NCBI RefSeq assembly: GCF_009877435.1
Contig: NZ_WXEX01000011.1
Location: 1-64,000 of the forward strand
DNA length: 64,000 nucleotides
Direction of reading: 5' to 3'
Source of the DNA: Heliomicrobium gestii
GTDB lineage: Bacteria; Bacillota; Desulfitobacteriia; Heliobacteriales; Heliobacteriaceae
This document shows, piece after piece, positions 8,240 to 22,499 of the stretch. How positions within the stretch are numbered: position 1 is the first letter of the stretch; each line of letters begins with the position of its first letter. Both the position numbers and the translations under genes were made by a program. The notes below the pieces were generated by a model, which was not told the DNA's origin, searched no databases, and saw only the letters and a program-made list of their open reading frames with translations.

Positions 8240-8284
8240 CAAAAGGGTCCCTTTGCCGGTTATGCTTCCGGCGAAGGGACCCTT
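8240..8284 (-). terminator. strong terminator after the phosphatase-family gene
   Basis: AAGGGTCCCTTTGCCGG pairs with CCGGCGAAGGGACCCTT (17 bp, one G-T pair) around an 8-base loop. On the minus strand it is followed by a short T-rich stretch. It separates the gene ending at 8411 from the NlpC/P60 gene. No gene is seen in 8128-8410. Confidence 0.7.
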
Positions 8285-8410
8285 GCCTTTGATCCATTTG
8301 CTGAATAAATTCTACGCTTATTCGCCTTTCACCAGGTCAAGCGCCTTGCATTGACAGCCTTATCACGGCAGCCCTACGGCAGCCCTATACGACGGCTTAC
8401 CGTAGCAGCC

Positions 8411-9889
8411 TTACCGCGACGACGCCGGCAACAACTCCATCAACCAGTGGAAGAAGTCGCTCACCCGCAGGTTGGGCAGGTCGAAGTCTGTGCCGGCCAG
8501 CAGTGTCGGGACGATGGAGTCGCTCTCATGGAGCGAGCCGTGGCTGCCGCCGCCCGGATAGATCGGCGAATCGTCGGCGTAAAACTCAAAACCCGGCCGG
8601 GCCGAGAGGAGCACCCGTGGCGTCACCTGGCTCTCCAGCGCCGAGGCGATGCGGGAGAAGGCGTCAGGGTACTCGCCAAAGTGCAGCAGGCCGTCGCGAA
8701 CTTCACCGTCCACGACCGACAGGTCGCCACAGAAATTCCAAGCGGCGCCAAAGGTGTCTTTATAGATTTCCTCGCGCCAGAAGGTGAGCGATTTGCGGGA
8801 GCCGCCCTGGATGACGCGGATGCGCTCCCCTTCCCGCCACATGATCTGGGCGATGCGCTCATCGCCGGACAGGGTGTCGACAACGGCTGGCAGCACCGAC
8901 TCCTGGTTGCGCAGGACATACACGATGGCCATTCGCTCATTGGGACAGATGGTGATGTCATAGCGTCGCGCCGATCCCCAAGAGAGCATCTCCATCCGTC
9001 GAAAACCGGCGAGCATCTTGTCCAGCAGCACCGTCGAATGGTTGGCGTCGACAGGGCACTGGGAATGGTCGCCAGCGACGAGAAAAGCGTTCTCCTCCAG
9101 GGCGCGCTCCCAGGAGGGGAAGGCGTTGAGCACCGTCTGGATCATCCGGTCAGCCTTGCGGACGCAGGGGTGGGTGTTGAGCGGTCCGACGCGGTGGGAG
9201 TAGCCGTCATTGTCAGGCAGGTAGACCATCATGAAATCGGGCTGCTTGCCCCGGCGGATCAGTTCCGACGCGGCCATGCATGAGAAGCGGTCGTTGAAGC
9301 CGAACTTGTTGAAGGGTCCGGCAGGACCGCGAAATCCCTGCAGGCTTGGGGAAAGGCAGCATTCGCCGAGGGCCAGGTTCTCCGGCCCAAAGACGGGCCC
9401 GCGCAACCGCAGCCAGGCGGCCAGGCGGATCAGCAGGGGCAGGTGGGGCTCCCGCTTTTTGCGTCCCCGGTAGATGAAAAAGTTGATGTTGCCGGACGTG
9501 TATCCCCGGTCTTCCAGGATTTCGTGGAAGGTTTCGATCCGGGGATTGATATGTTCCTGGTTGAGGTTGTAGAGCAGGTTTTTGACGGTCTGAAAGACGC
9601 CAAGCTTCATGATGGCGCCTGGCGTGGCCCCATAGTTGACGAGCCGCTGGCTCATCTCGGAAAACCAAATGAAACCGGGAACCTTGTGCTTGTCCGCATA
9701 GGCCCCGGTAGCGATTGAACTTAACGCAGTCGGGGTCATCGTCGGAAAGGCCGAGACGACCCGTGAGTGACTGATGCCTTTTTTCCGTAAAAAGGCGAGG
9801 ACAGGCGCGGAACCATCCTGGGTCACGTCATCGAGGACCTGCGGATGCAAGGAATCGATGATAAACATGATCACTTTCTTCCGACGCAC
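8411..9889 (-). CDS. alkaline phosphatase / nucleotide pyrophosphatase superfamily protein
   Basis: 492 residues. The N-terminus MFIIDSLHPQVL contains the metal-binding Asp. SAFPTMTPTALSSIATG (about residues 45-61) holds the Thr nucleophile typical of the nucleotide pyrophosphatase/phosphodiesterase branch. YLPDNDGYSHRVGP (Asp and His), VAGDHSQ (Asp-His) and GGSHGSLHE near the C-terminus supply the remaining zinc ligands. No signal peptide is seen, so it is predicted to be cytoplasmic or membrane-associated. The substrate is unknown; relatives cleave phosphodiesters or act in phosphonate and lipid head-group metabolism. It lies downstream of pyrD with a 184-base spacer and has its own terminator. 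Confidence 0.85.
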   Translation of the reverse strand: MRRKKVIMFIIDSLHPQVLDDVTQDGSAPVLAFLRKKGISHSRVVSAFPTMTPTALSSIATGAYADKHKVPGFIWFSEMSQRLVNYGATPGAIMKLGVFQTVKNLLYNLNQEHINPRIETFHEILEDRGYTSGNINFFIYRGRKKREPHLPLLIRLAAWLRLRGPVFGPENLALGECCLSPSLQGFRGPAGPFNKFGFNDRFSCMAASELIRRGKQPDFMMVYLPDNDGYSHRVGPLNTHPCVRKADRMIQTVLNAFPSWERALEENAFLVAGDHSQCPVDANHSTVLLDKMLAGFRRMEMLSWGSARRYDITICPNERMAIVYVLRNQESVLPAVVDTLSGDERIAQIMWREGERIRVIQGGSRKSLTFWREEIYKDTFGAAWNFCGDLSVVDGEVRDGLLHFGEYPDAFSRIASALESQVTPRVLLSARPGFEFYADDSPIYPGGGSHGSLHESDSIVPTLLAGTDFDLPNLRVSDFFHWLMELLPASSR

Positions 9890-10073
9890 TGCTCCCCCAC
9901 CTCCAGCTGCATGAAATCATTCAAACGAGATTGGTTATCGGTGAGACACAGCTATATGATATCCGAAAAGAACGCTGTCGTAAATGGGCAGGTGATTTGT
10001 CGAAACAATTCGTGGTCCCATTCGTTACTATCTTTTGCTGCCGCCATCAAATGGGCCCATCCCTTCACCGCTT

Positions 10074-10988
10074 TCAATGGGCGGCGCCGATCAATTCGTT
10101 GACGTCTCGAACGCCTTCACGGATGCAGTATTCCCCGATCCCGTCCAGGATGTCCATCGTGGCGCGCGGATTGGTGAAGTTGGCTGTCCCTACAGCGATG
10201 GCCGTCGCCCCGGCCAGCAAAAAGGCGATGGCGTCCTGTCCGTTCATGATCCCGCCCATTCCCAGAATGGGAACCTTGACGGCTTTGTGCACCTGGTAGA
10301 TCATGCGTAAGGCCACCGGCTTGACGGCAGGGCCCGAGAGGCCGCCGAAGATGTTGGCCAAGACGGGACGGCGGGTGCGGATGTCGATGTCCATGCCCAG
10401 CAGGGTGTTGATCAGCGCCAGGGCGTCTGCGCCGGCGTCGACAACCGCCCGGGCCATCTCGGTGATGTCGGTCACATTGGGCGAGAGCTTGACGATGACC
10501 GGTTTTTTCGTGTTCTCCCGGACACTCCGGGTCACCGCCGCCGCCGAGGCGGGCAGGGTGCCGAACTGGATGCCCCCCTGTTTGACGTTGGGGCAGGAGA
10601 TGTTGACCTCCAGGGCGGCCACACTGTCGGCGCCGTCCAAAATCGATGCCAGTCGACCGTAGTCGTCCACGCTGTTGCCGCTCAGGTTGACGATCACCGG
10701 TGTCTCGATTTCACGCAGCGGCGGCAGGTAGTCGCGGAGGAAGGCGTCGACGCCGGGGTTTTGCAGGCCGATGGCATTCAGCATGCCCGCCGGCGTCTCG
10801 GCCATGCGCGGCGTCGCGTTGCCTTCTCGCGGCTCCAGGGTCGTTCCCTTGACGACGATGGCGCCGAGGCGGGCGAGATCGATAAAGGGGGCGAACTCCA
10901 GGCCGAAGCCAAAGGTGCCTGAGGCGGTCGTGACTGGGTTTTTCATGGCCAGCCCGCCCAGGTTGACCTGCAGGTTCAGCTTACCCAT
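10074..10988 (-). CDS. pyrD: dihydroorotate dehydrogenase B, catalytic subunit
   Basis: 304 residues. Class 1B dihydroorotate dehydrogenase oxidises dihydroorotate to orotate using FMN and passes electrons through PyrK to NAD. Visible motifs are [13 protein letters not shown] near the N-terminus, [22 protein letters not shown] with the catalytic Cys (about residue 131) and the FMN phosphate site [14 protein letters not shown] 10988 overlaps the pyrK stop by 8 bases, which indicates translational coupling. It is the last gene of the pyr operon. pyrE and pyrF are not in this window downstream of it. Confidence 0.97.
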   Translation of the reverse strand: MGKLNLQVNLGGLAMKNPVTTASGTFGFGLEFAPFIDLARLGAIVVKGTTLEPREGNATPRMAETPAGMLNAIGLQNPGVDAFLRDYLPPLREIETPVIVNLSGNSVDDYGRLASILDGADSVAALEVNISCPNVKQGGIQFGTLPASAAAVTRSVRENTKKPVIVKLSPNVTDITEMARAVVDAGADALALINTLLGMDIDIRTRRPVLANIFGGLSGPAVKPVALRMIYQVHKAVKVPILGMGGIMNGQDAIAFLLAGATAIAVGTANFTNPRATMDILDGIGEYCIREGVRDVNELIGAAH

Positions 10989-11883
10989 TCCAGACCACCT
11001 CCCTGCTCCAGAAGACGGGGCCGTCGGTGCAGACCTTGGCATGGGTCCATCCTTTGCCGCCCTCTTTTTGGTCATCGGTTTTTTTCTTGCAGACACAAGA
11101 GAGGCAGGCGCCGAGGCCGCAGCACATGCGCTCCTCCAGCGAGACCTGGCAGAGCCATCCCCGCTCGTCAGCCAGTTGGGCCACCGCTTGTAGCATCGGC
11201 TTGGGACCGCAGACGTAGAGCAGGGGCTCTTTGCCCTTCCTATCGAGTTCCTTGAGCAGTTCCGTGACGCGGCCGGTCACGCCCGCCGAGCCGTCTTCTG
11301 TGGCGATGCGCACATCGACACCCATGGCGGTGAACTCATCGACCGTGACGATCTGGCCGGCAGAGCGGGCGCCGTAGAGCAGGAGCGCTTCTGAACCGGC
11401 GTTGCGCCAGGCCTTGGCCAGGGGCGGCAGCGGCGCAATGCCGATGCCGCCGGCGACAAAGACGGGCAGCGTTTTTTCTTTGTCTATGTCCACATACGCC
11501 GGCATTGCAGCCGACCCATCGGTCAGGTTTTCAGGCAGGCTCCAGCCTTTCCCGAGGGGTCCCCAGATCCGGAGCGATTCCCCGGCCGGGAGGCGGGACA
11601 GCTTCCCGGTGCCCTGTCCGGCCACATGGTAGAGCAGGGAGAGGATGCCCAACTCGCCGTCAAAGCTGTGAATGCTGATCGGGCGGGGCAACAGGGGAGC
11701 GACGCCGTCGCTGACACGGACCTGGACAAACTGGCCGGGCTGGCAGCGCCGGGCCAGTTCCGGCGCTGCCAGGACGAGGCGAAAAAAGCCTGCTTTCAGT
11801 TCCTCTTGAGATAAGATAACGGCGTCGGCCAGCACGGCAGAACTATTAATAGAGGAAGTTTTTTGCGTAGGCACCGTTTTCAC
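10981..11883 (-). CDS. pyrK: dihydroorotate dehydrogenase B, electron transfer subunit
   Basis: 300 residues with GTG start after AGGAGAGGGA. It is the FAD/2Fe-2S subunit that moves electrons from PyrD to NAD. The N-terminal FAD domain has [13 protein letters not shown] and the nucleotide domain has [11 protein letters not shown]. The C-terminal Cys cluster ([13 protein letters not shown] and KVCTDGPVF) binds 2Fe-2S. Compared with the usual 250-260 residues it is long. Extra residues appear at about 120-140, between the FAD domain and GGIG. It lies 12 bases after carB. Confidence 0.96.
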   Translation of the reverse strand: MKTVPTQKTSSINSSAVLADAVILSQEELKAGFFRLVLAAPELARRCQPGQFVQVRVSDGVAPLLPRPISIHSFDGELGILSLLYHVAGQGTGKLSRLPAGESLRIWGPLGKGWSLPENLTDGSAAMPAYVDIDKEKTLPVFVAGGIGIAPLPPLAKAWRNAGSEALLLYGARSAGQIVTVDEFTAMGVDVRIATEDGSAGVTGRVTELLKELDRKGKEPLLYVCGPKPMLQAVAQLADERGWLCQVSLEERMCCGLGACLSCVCKKKTDDQKEGGKGWTHAKVCTDGPVFWSREVVWNG

Positions 11884-11895
11884 TCCCTCTCCTTC

Positions 11896-15117
<3,222 letters not shown>

Positions 15118-15119
15118 GC

Positions 15120-16205
15120 TTAGGCCCTCCCTTCCGTTTGCTTCATGAGGTCGATGAACCGGTCAAAGAGGTAACCCGAATCGTCGGGACCGGGGCACGC
15201 CTCGGGGTGGTACTGGACAGAGAAGGCGGGGATATCGGTAAAAGCGAGGCCCTCGACAGAGCCGTCGTTCATGTTGATGTGGGAGACGGTCACACCAGCG
15301 GGGACGCTGTCGCCGTCGATGACGAAGCCGTGGTTTTGGCTGGTGATGTAGACGCGGCCTGTCGCCAGGTCTTTGACGGGGTGGTTGGAGCCGCGGTGGC
15401 CGAAGGGCAGCTTATAGGCTTTTGCGCCCACGGCCAGGCCGATGATCTGGTGGCCCAGGCAGATGCCGAAGACCGGCTTTTTGCCGAGCAGTTCCTTCAC
15501 GGTCTCGACGGCGTAAGGCACATCGCGAGGGTCCCCGGGCCCGTTGGAGAGCATGATCCCGTCGGGGTTGAGGGCGAGGACCTCGGTGGACGTCGTCCGA
15601 GCCGGCAGGATCGTCACCTTGCAGCCGCGCAGGTGCAGCGACCGGGCGATGTTGTCTTTCGCGCCGAAGTCGAGGAGGGCCACATGGAAGCCGTCGTTCT
15701 CCATGACAGAAGGCTGCTGCACCGTCACTTCGTCGACAAGAGGCTGGCCGGAGATGTGGGGCGCCTGCTGGGCCTGCTGGGCCAGCGCCGCCGCATCCAC
15801 ATCGCCGGTGGCGATGATGCCGCGCATGGTGCCGTGGCTGCGCAGCCGCCGCGTGAGGGCGCGCGTGTCCACGCCGGCGAGGCCGACGACGCCGGCTTGT
15901 TTGAGGTATTCGTTGATCGTGTCCCGGCAGCGCCAGTTGGAGGGGATCTCCGCCCATTCACGGACGACGAAGCCGCGCAGGAAGGGCTGGCGCGATTCAA
16001 AGTCCTCTTCGTTGATGCCGTAGTTGCCGATCAGCGGGTAGGTCATGACGACGATCTGCCCGCAGTAAGAGGGGTCGGTGAGCAGTTCCTGATAACCGGT
16101 CATGCCCGTATTAAAAACGACCTCGCCGGGTCGCTGCCCCGTTGCGCCAAAGGCCTCGCCTTCCCAGACAGAGCCGTCCTCCAGGATGAGATAACCCTTT
16201 TCCAT
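15120..16205 (-). CDS. carA: carbamoyl phosphate synthase small subunit (glutaminase)
   Basis: 361 residues from the ATG at 16205, which follows ACAGGAGGTTTTT. It hydrolyses glutamine to supply ammonia to CarB. The N-terminal CPSase domain begins [18 protein letters not shown]. The C-terminal class I glutaminase has the nucleophile Cys in [13 protein letters not shown] and the His-Glu pair in [10 protein letters not shown] 170-base gap separates it from pyrC, the largest gap in the operon. That gap contains a GGCCGG/CCGGCC hairpin but no clear terminator. Confidence 0.97.
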   Translation of the reverse strand: MEKGYLILEDGSVWEGEAFGATGQRPGEVVFNTGMTGYQELLTDPSYCGQIVVMTYPLIGNYGINEEDFESRQPFLRGFVVREWAEIPSNWRCRDTINEYLKQAGVVGLAGVDTRALTRRLRSHGTMRGIIATGDVDAAALAQQAQQAPHISGQPLVDEVTVQQPSVMENDGFHVALLDFGAKDNIARSLHLRGCKVTILPARTTSTEVLALNPDGIMLSNGPGDPRDVPYAVETVKELLGKKPVFGICLGHQIIGLAVGAKAYKLPFGHRGSNHPVKDLATGRVYITSQNHGFVIDGDSVPAGVTVSHINMNDGSVEGLAFTDIPAFSVQYHPEACPGPDDSGYLFDRFIDLMKQTEGRA

Positions 16206-16375
16206 AAAAACCTCCTGTATTGCCGCCGCGCTGGCGTGAGGCCGGTGAGGCCGGCCCAGTGAAGTGTAGTGAGACCTATCTTTCCGCGTTGTAGGCAAGG
16301 CCGATTGAAGGCAGTTCAGTGTGCCGCCCCGTCAACAGCGACGCACGCGATGTTAGGTCGGTTGAAGAGCGTACG

Positions 16376-17671
16376 TTACCCGATAACCTGCCGGTCCCGC
16401 ATGACCACACGGCCGCCGACAATCGTCGTCACCGGCCAAGAACGCAGGATCTGACCGACAAAGGGGGTGTTCTTGCCTTTTGACTGCCAGTTCTCCAGGG
16501 TGACCGTCTCGGTGTGCTCGGGGTCGATGACAGTCACGTCAGCCGCCGCACCCACCGAGAGGGTCCCGCCGGGCAGGCCGAGCCGCTTGGCCGGAGCCAC
16601 TGTCAGGGCGGCCACAAAGGACGGCAGGGTCATGACCCCCGCTTCAACCAGTTCGCGCCAGAAGAGCGGCCAGGCCGTCTCCAAGCCGGAGATGCCAAAG
16701 GGGGCGTAGTTGTATTCGCAGGCCTTTTCCTCGGCCGTATGGGGGGCATGGTCGGTGGCCAAAATGGTCAAGGTGCCGTCGTTCAAAGCGGAGCGCAGCG
16801 CTTCAATGTCCTTATCGCTCCGCAGCGGCGGATTGACCTTCGTCGCCGTGTGGAAGCCTTCCACAGCGGCGTCCGTGAGGGCCAGGTGATGGGGGCAGAC
16901 CTCGCCGGTCACATTGACGCCCCGCCACTGGGCCTGGCGGATCAGTTCGACCGAGCGGGCTGTCGAGACATGGGCGATGTGCAGTTTCGCGCCGGCGCTC
17001 TCGGCGAGGAGGATATCGCGGGCCACCATGATCGCCTCAGCCGCCGCGGGGATGCCCCGCAGGCCGAGCACCGTCGACCAGTAACCCTCGTGCATAACGC
17101 CGTCTTTGGCCAATTCCGGGTCTTCGCAGTGGCTGATGATCACCTTGTCCACCATCTGGGCGTATTGCAGGCCCAGCCGCATGATGTCGGAGCGCGGAAC
17201 CGGTCGGCCGTCGTCGGAGAAGGCGACGGCGCCGCAGGCGGCCATGTCGGCCATCTCAGCCAGTTCTTGTCCATCGGAGCCCTTGGTGATGGCGCCGATG
17301 GGATAAACGCGCACCAGGCCGGTCGCCTGGGCCCGGTTGTAGATGAATTCAACGCCTGTCTGGGAATCGCAGACCGGTTTCGTGTTCGGCATGGCGCAGA
17401 CGGCGGTAAAGCCGCCGCGAGCCGCCGCCCGGGTGCCTGTGGCGATGGTCTCCTTCGCCTCCAGGCCCGGTTCGCGCAGGTGGCAGTGGATATCGATCAG
17501 GCCGGGGGTGACCAGTTTTCCCGTCGCGTCGATGACCTCGTCCGCTTCGGTGATCGCGCCGGCGAAGTCGCCGATCGCCGCGATGAGGCCCTCTTCAATT
17601 TTGATATCGGCGATTTTGTTGATGCCGTTGGCCGGGTCGATGACCCGCCCGCCTTTAATGTACAGCGCCAC
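16376..17671 (-). CDS. pyrC: dihydroorotase
   Basis: 431 residues. It cyclises carbamoyl aspartate to dihydroorotate. The metal-binding motif [10 protein letters not shown] lies near residue 60, with later His ligands in ISHCEDP and IAHVSTA and the catalytic Asp in ATDHAPH. The class I dihydroorotase layout fits Gram-positive PyrC. The GTG start at 17671 follows GGGAGGAAGC and lies inside the end of pyrB (17-base overlap), so the two are probably translationally coupled. Confidence 0.97.
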   Translation of the reverse strand: MALYIKGGRVIDPANGINKIADIKIEEGLIAAIGDFAGAITEADEVIDATGKLVTPGLIDIHCHLREPGLEAKETIATGTRAAARGGFTAVCAMPNTKPVCDSQTGVEFIYNRAQATGLVRVYPIGAITKGSDGQELAEMADMAACGAVAFSDDGRPVPRSDIMRLGLQYAQMVDKVIISHCEDPELAKDGVMHEGYWSTVLGLRGIPAAAEAIMVARDILLAESAGAKLHIAHVSTARSVELIRQAQWRGVNVTGEVCPHHLALTDAAVEGFHTATKVNPPLRSDKDIEALRSALNDGTLTILATDHAPHTAEEKACEYNYAPFGISGLETAWPLFWRELVEAGVMTLPSFVAALTVAPAKRLGLPGGTLSVGAAADVTVIDPEHTETVTLENWQSKGKNTPFVGQILRSWPVTTIVGGRVVMRDRQVIG

Positions 17672-18593
17672 TGCCGCTTCCTCCCATCATCAGGTAGAGT
17701 ATGGCCATACGCACAGCCACCCCGTTCGTCACCTGCTCCTCAATGGCCGCGAAATCGGCGTCAGCCACATCGTCGGCGATCTCGACGCCCCGGTTCATCG
17801 GTCCCGGATGGAGAACGAGCACATCTGGCTTGCAGCGCTTCAGCCGCTCCTGGTTGAGGCCGAACTGGCGGGCATACTCGCGGATCGTCGGGAAGAGCCC
17901 TTTCTTCTGCCGCTCCAGTTGCAGGCGCAGCACGTTGACCACGTCGGCGCCGTCGAGGGCCTCTTCGATGCAGGTGAAGGCCTGCACTCCGATGGTCGCC
18001 AGTTCCGGCGGCAGCAGCGTCGACGGGCCGCAGACGCGCACATCGGCGCCCATCGTGCGCAGTCCCCAGATGTTCGAGCGGGCCACCCGCGAGTGGAGCA
18101 CATCGCCCAGGATGGTGACCGTCAGACCCTCCAGGCGGCCTTTGCGTTCCCGGATGGTGTACATATCGAGCAATCCCTGGGTGGGATGCTCATGGGCGCC
18201 GTCACCGGCGTTGATCACGCGGGCTTTCACATGCTTGGCCAGCAGGTGAGGCGCCCCCGAGGCGGCGTGGCGGATGACGATGATGTCGGTGCCCATGGCG
18301 TCGAGGGTTTTGCCCGTGTCGATGAGCGACTCCCCTTTGACGACAGAGGAACTGGAGGCGGCGATGTTCACCGTGTCGGCGCTCATGAACTTCCCGGCCA
18401 GTTCAAAAGAGGTGCGCGTCCGTGTCGACGCCTCGTAAAAAAGACAGATGACAGATTTTCCGCGCAGTGTGGGGACCTTCTTGATGTCGCGACCGATGAT
18501 GTCTTTCATCGGCGCCGCCGTGTCCAGAATCAGCTCGATCTCCTGCTTCGATAAACCGCGCAGGCCCAGCAAGTCTTTGTGCTGCCATGCCAT
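17655..18593 (-). CDS. pyrB: aspartate carbamoyltransferase catalytic subunit
   Basis: 312 residues from the ATG at 18593. It joins carbamoyl phosphate and aspartate. The carbamoyl phosphate loop is [17 protein letters not shown] (about residues 50-66), followed by [28 protein letters not shown] and the C-terminal [13 protein letters not shown]. No pyrI regulatory subunit gene follows, as is usual in Firmicutes. It lies 81 bases after pyrR. Confidence 0.97.
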   Translation of the reverse strand: MAWQHKDLLGLRGLSKQEIELILDTAAPMKDIIGRDIKKVPTLRGKSVICLFYEASTRTRTSFELAGKFMSADTVNIAASSSSVVKGESLIDTGKTLDAMGTDIIVIRHAASGAPHLLAKHVKARVINAGDGAHEHPTQGLLDMYTIRERKGRLEGLTVTILGDVLHSRVARSNIWGLRTMGADVRVCGPSTLLPPELATIGVQAFTCIEEALDGADVVNVLRLQLERQKKGLFPTIREYARQFGLNQERLKRCKPDVLVLHPGPMNRGVEIADDVADADFAAIEEQVTNGVAVRMAILYLMMGGSGSGAVH

Positions 18594-18674
18594 GAATGCC
18601 TTGTCCCCCTTGTTAATGAAAATGTCCGCAAAAAAACCTCCCGGTGCATGCCTAGGAGGCCACCGGCGCATCCA

Positions 18675-19408
<734 letters not shown>

Positions 19409-19430
<22 letters not shown>

Positions 19431-20563
19431 AATTGAGTATACCTCAAAAGGTCGAATTTTGTCAACGGCGAGTCTCCCTCGTTCCCCTGGCTCGCTGGAC
19501 TCCCTGGATGGGTTGGGTCTGTTGGGTTCCCCTGAAGCGTTTCGAGCACCTGAACGAAGGCGGCCGGCGGATCGGCCCGAAACTGCAGCGGCTCGCCGCT
19601 GCGCGGATGGACAAACTCCAGTTTCCACGCGTGCAGCGCCTGTCCCGTTAAACCAAATGCCCCTTTGCGCGGGCCGTATTTGGGGTCACCGGCGACGGGA
19701 TGGTCGATGTGGGCCAGGTGTACGCGGATCTGGTGGGTCCGGCCCGTCTCCAGGCGGCAATGGAGCAGGCTGAACCCCTGTTCCGGGAACCGCGCCAAGA
19801 CGCGAAAATGGGTGACAGCCCCTTTCCCGCCGGCCGTGACAGCCATCCGCTGGCGGTCCTTGGGATCGCGGCCGATGGGCGCCTCGATCCGCCCTGTTTC
19901 GGCGTCGATGACGCCGTGGACGATGGCCAGGTACTCGCGGCGCACCCGGTGGTCCTTCACCTGTTCGGTGAGATGAATGTGGGCGCGGTCATTTTTCGCC
20001 ACCACCAGCAGGCCCGATGTGTCCTTATCGATGCGGTGGACGATGCCGGGCCGCAGCTCGCCGTTGATCCCCGACAGGTCCTTGATGTGATGGAGCAAGG
20101 CATTGACCAGCGTGCCTGACCAGTGCCCCTCGGCCGGGTGGACGACGAGGCCCGCCGGTTTGTTGATGACGGCAATGTCCCCGTCCTGAAAGACGATATC
20201 AAGGGGAATGTCTTCCGGAAGGATCGCCGCCGCTTCCGGCGCCGGCGGCGTCACCTCGATCACATCACCGGGCCGCAGGCGGTAGTTGGCTTTCAAGGGA
20301 CCGCCGTCCAGGGTGACCAAGCCTTCCTTGATCCAGTTCTGGCCGTGCGATCGCGACGGGACCAGTCCCTTCTGCACCAGCCAGACATCGATGCGGCTGT
20401 CGGCTGCTTCCGGCGTGACGGAGAGACGAACCACTTCCATCCTTGACGTTGGATCCGATTGACCCGGATCCAGCTCGTCCCCTTCGAGTTCCGCCTCGAC
20501 GTCCCACGGGGCAGACGCGGCGGCGAGGGCTATGTGCTGTGTCTTGCTCTCTTTGGCATTCAT
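19409..20563 (-). CDS. rluD: RluD-family 23S rRNA pseudouridine synthase
   Basis: 384 residues. An S4 RNA-binding domain occupies about residues 50-110 and is followed by the catalytic domain with HRIDKDTSGLLVVAKND, where the Asp is the nucleophile. GRTHQIRVHLAHIDHPVAGD marks the C-terminal core. It modifies uridines in 23S rRNA in the RluA/C/D family; the exact target is not readable. An N-terminal 40-residue tail before MEVVRLSV is not conserved, so the start could be that internal Met. The C-terminal tail beyond about residue 330 is low-complexity and overlaps the pyr promoter. It is paired with lspA. Confidence 0.93.
19436..19465 (-). promoter_or_regulatory. sigma-A promoter of the pyr operon
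   Basis: TTGACA (19460-19465) and TATACT (19436-19441) are separated by 18 bases, immediately upstream of the PyrR leader. The whole promoter lies within the last 20 codons of rluD. Confidence 0.75.
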
Positions 20564-20597
20564 CGCTGTTGGGCTCCCATCTTACAGAATCCAATGC

Positions 20598-21113
20598 TCA
20601 TTCGCGCGGACCCGCCGTCTCGCCAGAGGCGAGGGCCTTTTTCTCTTCCTCCGGCGCGAACAAGAGGCTGACCATGATCAGCCCTACGCCGATGGTGATG
20701 GCCGTGTCGGCCACATTGAAGACGGGCCAGACGCGAAAATCGAAGAAATCGATGACCAGGCCGGTGCGAATCCGGTCGATCAGGTTGCCGACAGCGCCGC
20801 CAGCCTGTAAGGCCAGGCCGAGGCGCAGCCAGACCTGCTCCTCCGGCACGCGACGGTAGAAATACAAAATGGCGCCGACGACAACCATCGTGATGGCGAT
20901 GAAAAAGAGCGTCTTGTTGGCCAGCATGCCGAAGGCGGCGCCGGGGTTGAGGATGTAGGTCAGATGAAATATGTTGGTGATGAGCGGAATCGATTCCTGT
21001 TCCGCCATCTTGGTCTGCACGATCACTTTGGTCAGTTGGTCGACGGCGATCGTCGCCGCCAGGACTATCCAGAAAACACCGTTGCCGATTCGTCTCGACG
21101 GCCCGTGACTCAT
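20598..21113 (-). CDS. lspA: lipoprotein signal peptidase (signal peptidase II)
   Basis: 171 residues with four hydrophobic segments. It removes signal peptides of prolipoproteins at the membrane. Catalytic Asp residues lie in GGAVGNLIDRIRTG and in FNVADTAITIG. The typical NPGAAFGML motif lies between helices 1 and 2. It lies 34 bases upstream of rluD, the order seen in Bacillus. The C-terminal tail is charged. Confidence 0.97.
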   Translation of the reverse strand: MSHGPSRRIGNGVFWIVLAATIAVDQLTKVIVQTKMAEQESIPLITNIFHLTYILNPGAAFGMLANKTLFFIAITMVVVGAILYFYRRVPEEQVWLRLGLALQAGGAVGNLIDRIRTGLVIDFFDFRVWPVFNVADTAITIGVGLIMVSLLFAPEEEKKALASGETAGPRE

Positions 21114-21189
21114 GGCCGGTCCCCCCTTTTCCCAGAGTGCCCAATCTGAAATATTTTAGCACGCAGGGACCGGGGGCGCAACTGACGCG

Positions 21190-21219
21190 ACAAAGGCCAG
21201 CCTTGCGGCTGACCTTTGT
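21190..21219. other. inverted repeat between lspA and the spore protein gene
   Basis: ACAAAGGCCAGCC pairs with GGCTGACCTTTGT around a 4-base loop. No clear T-run follows on either strand, so it is at best a weak terminator for the spore protein gene ending at 21230. Confidence 0.5.
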
Positions 21220-21229
21220 ATGGTAAAAC

Positions 21230-21511
21230 CTATCGGCCGGAATCTTGAAGCGCGCCTTGTTGGGCGTCGGTCCCGGCAGAACGGGCCAGGGTGGCAGAAA
21301 CGCCGTTGCTCTGGGCCAGTTGCTGCTCAGCCAGTTGGACCATCTTCTTGGTCATGAAACCACCGATGGAGCCAACCTCACGAGTGGTCATGTTTTCCCA
21401 GCCAGCGCTCTGAACCTTGTTGGCCAGGCCGATTTCGGAGGCTACTTCATACTTGAAGCGGTCCAGCGCGCCTTGCGCCCCAGGGAATGCGGCTTTTCTC
21501 CGGTTCGGCAT
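21230..21511 (-). CDS. alpha/beta-type small acid-soluble spore protein
   Basis: 93 residues. Both conserved family segments are present: ALDRFKYEVASEIGL (about residues 15-29), with the Glu-Ile germination-protease site, and TTREVGSIGGFMTKKMVQLAEQQL (about 42-65). These proteins coat spore DNA and protect it from UV and heat. The N-terminus (RRKAAFPGAQG) and a C-terminal tail of about 28 residues are longer than usual. The ATG follows GGAGGAGGTG. A sigma-G promoter candidate lies at 21575-21603. Confidence 0.95.
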   Translation of the reverse strand: MPNRRKAAFPGAQGALDRFKYEVASEIGLANKVQSAGWENMTTREVGSIGGFMTKKMVQLAEQQLAQSNGVSATLARSAGTDAQQGALQDSGR

Positions 21512-21574
21512 TCTCTTTATTCACCTCCTCCCGTGCTGGTCTAGGCATAGAATGTCTCGCCGAGGGCTTCTTCA

Positions 21575-21603
21575 TATTATGAAGCTCCTGTTAAAATCCA
21601 TAG
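21575..21603 (-). promoter_or_regulatory. candidate sigma-G promoter of the spore protein gene
   Basis: CTATG (21599-21603) and CATAATA (21575-21581) are separated by 17 bases, close to the forespore sigma-G consensus (GYATR, CATnnTA). The -10 region also lies in a 15-bp palindrome CTTCATAATATGAAG. The site lies about 60 bases upstream of the ATG. Confidence 0.5.
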
Positions 21604-21642
21604 ACCTTGCCGCGCTGCCCATGCCGTGACAGGGTTGGGATG

Positions 21643-21675
21643 TTTTTTAAAACATAAAAGCCGGCGATCGCCGGC
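21643..21675 (-). terminator. terminator of the yteA-like gene
   Basis: A perfect GCCGGCGATCGCCGGC palindrome (21660-21675) is followed on the minus strand by a T-rich stretch, directly after the stop codon at 21676. Confidence 0.7.
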
Positions 21676-22392
21676 CTAGAGCGGTTTCGGTCCCTCTTCG
21701 TCATCGACGCCATCCATGTCCTGATAAAAGACGCCATCCTTTCCCTTCTCAACGGGGATCATGGCGATCGCTTCCGTCCCCCCCACACGCTCAAAATGGT
21801 TTGGCATGATGTTGGGGTACTCAGGCGTGAACTCCACATCGCTGGGTGTGTCGGAACTGCCATACTGGGCCAGGATCTGCCAGGTGTCCTCACCGTCAAA
21901 CATAACCGGGTCGTTTTCGTCGCGGTCGGTCCCATGTTCGCCGATCGAAAAAAGGTTGTCCGAGTTGCCGCCCCAGGGGTAGGGCGCCACATCCTCTTCA
22001 ATCGGCCGGGGGTGGCGGTCGGGGTGCAGCTCCTCCTCATCGGTCTGGCAACCGATGCAGAGCGACGCCGTCGGCATGGCCTCCATCCGCTCCTCAGGGA
22101 TCCTTTGATGGCATTTTTCGCAGATCCCGTAGATGCCCTCGCTGATGCGCCGCTTGGCGTTGGCGATCTCCTCCAGTTCCCGGCTGAAGCGGTCCCGTGT
22201 CCCCAGGTCCTTGCCCCGCTCATAGACCTCGCTGCCCACATCGGCGGGGTGGTTGTCATAGAGGCTCAGTTCCTGAATCGACTCGCCCATCGATTCGCCC
22301 AGGGAATCCTGGGTCATGTGGGTCAGTTGGTCCCGGATGTCCGTCTCCATCGCATTCAGTCGCCACCAGGCGGCCTCATGGCTGTCCGGCAT
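21676..22392 (-). CDS. YteA/TraR-DksA-type C4 zinc finger protein
   Basis: 238 residues. The zinc finger GICEKCHQRI ... ASLCIGCQ (CxxC-x17-CxxC, about residues 90-115) follows a helical N-terminal region with the family motif DNHPADVGSEVYERGKDLG. Firmicute YteA-family proteins are expressed around sporulation, and one (YlyA) modulates sigma-G transcription. The position between ileS and lspA matches the Bacillus ylyA locus. The C-terminal half is acidic. Confidence 0.88.
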   Translation of the reverse strand: MPDSHEAAWWRLNAMETDIRDQLTHMTQDSLGESMGESIQELSLYDNHPADVGSEVYERGKDLGTRDRFSRELEEIANAKRRISEGIYGICEKCHQRIPEERMEAMPTASLCIGCQTDEEELHPDRHPRPIEEDVAPYPWGGNSDNLFSIGEHGTDRDENDPVMFDGEDTWQILAQYGSSDTPSDVEFTPEYPNIMPNHFERVGGTEAIAMIPVEKGKDGVFYQDMDGVDDEEGPKPL

Positions 22393-22499
22393 CGGTATCC
22401 CCTCTTTCCCCTGTGCTTTTTTCCTTTGAAAAAGGGCAACCTGCCTTTGCGGCCCCTTTGCCTTCAGTGTCGGAACCTCATTTCCATGCTCTCCATGAT

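Noticed and set aside
16206-16375. internal promoter or attenuator between pyrC and carA
   Set aside because: Only a GGCCGG/CCGGCC hairpin is visible. No -35/-10 pair or T-run supports either.
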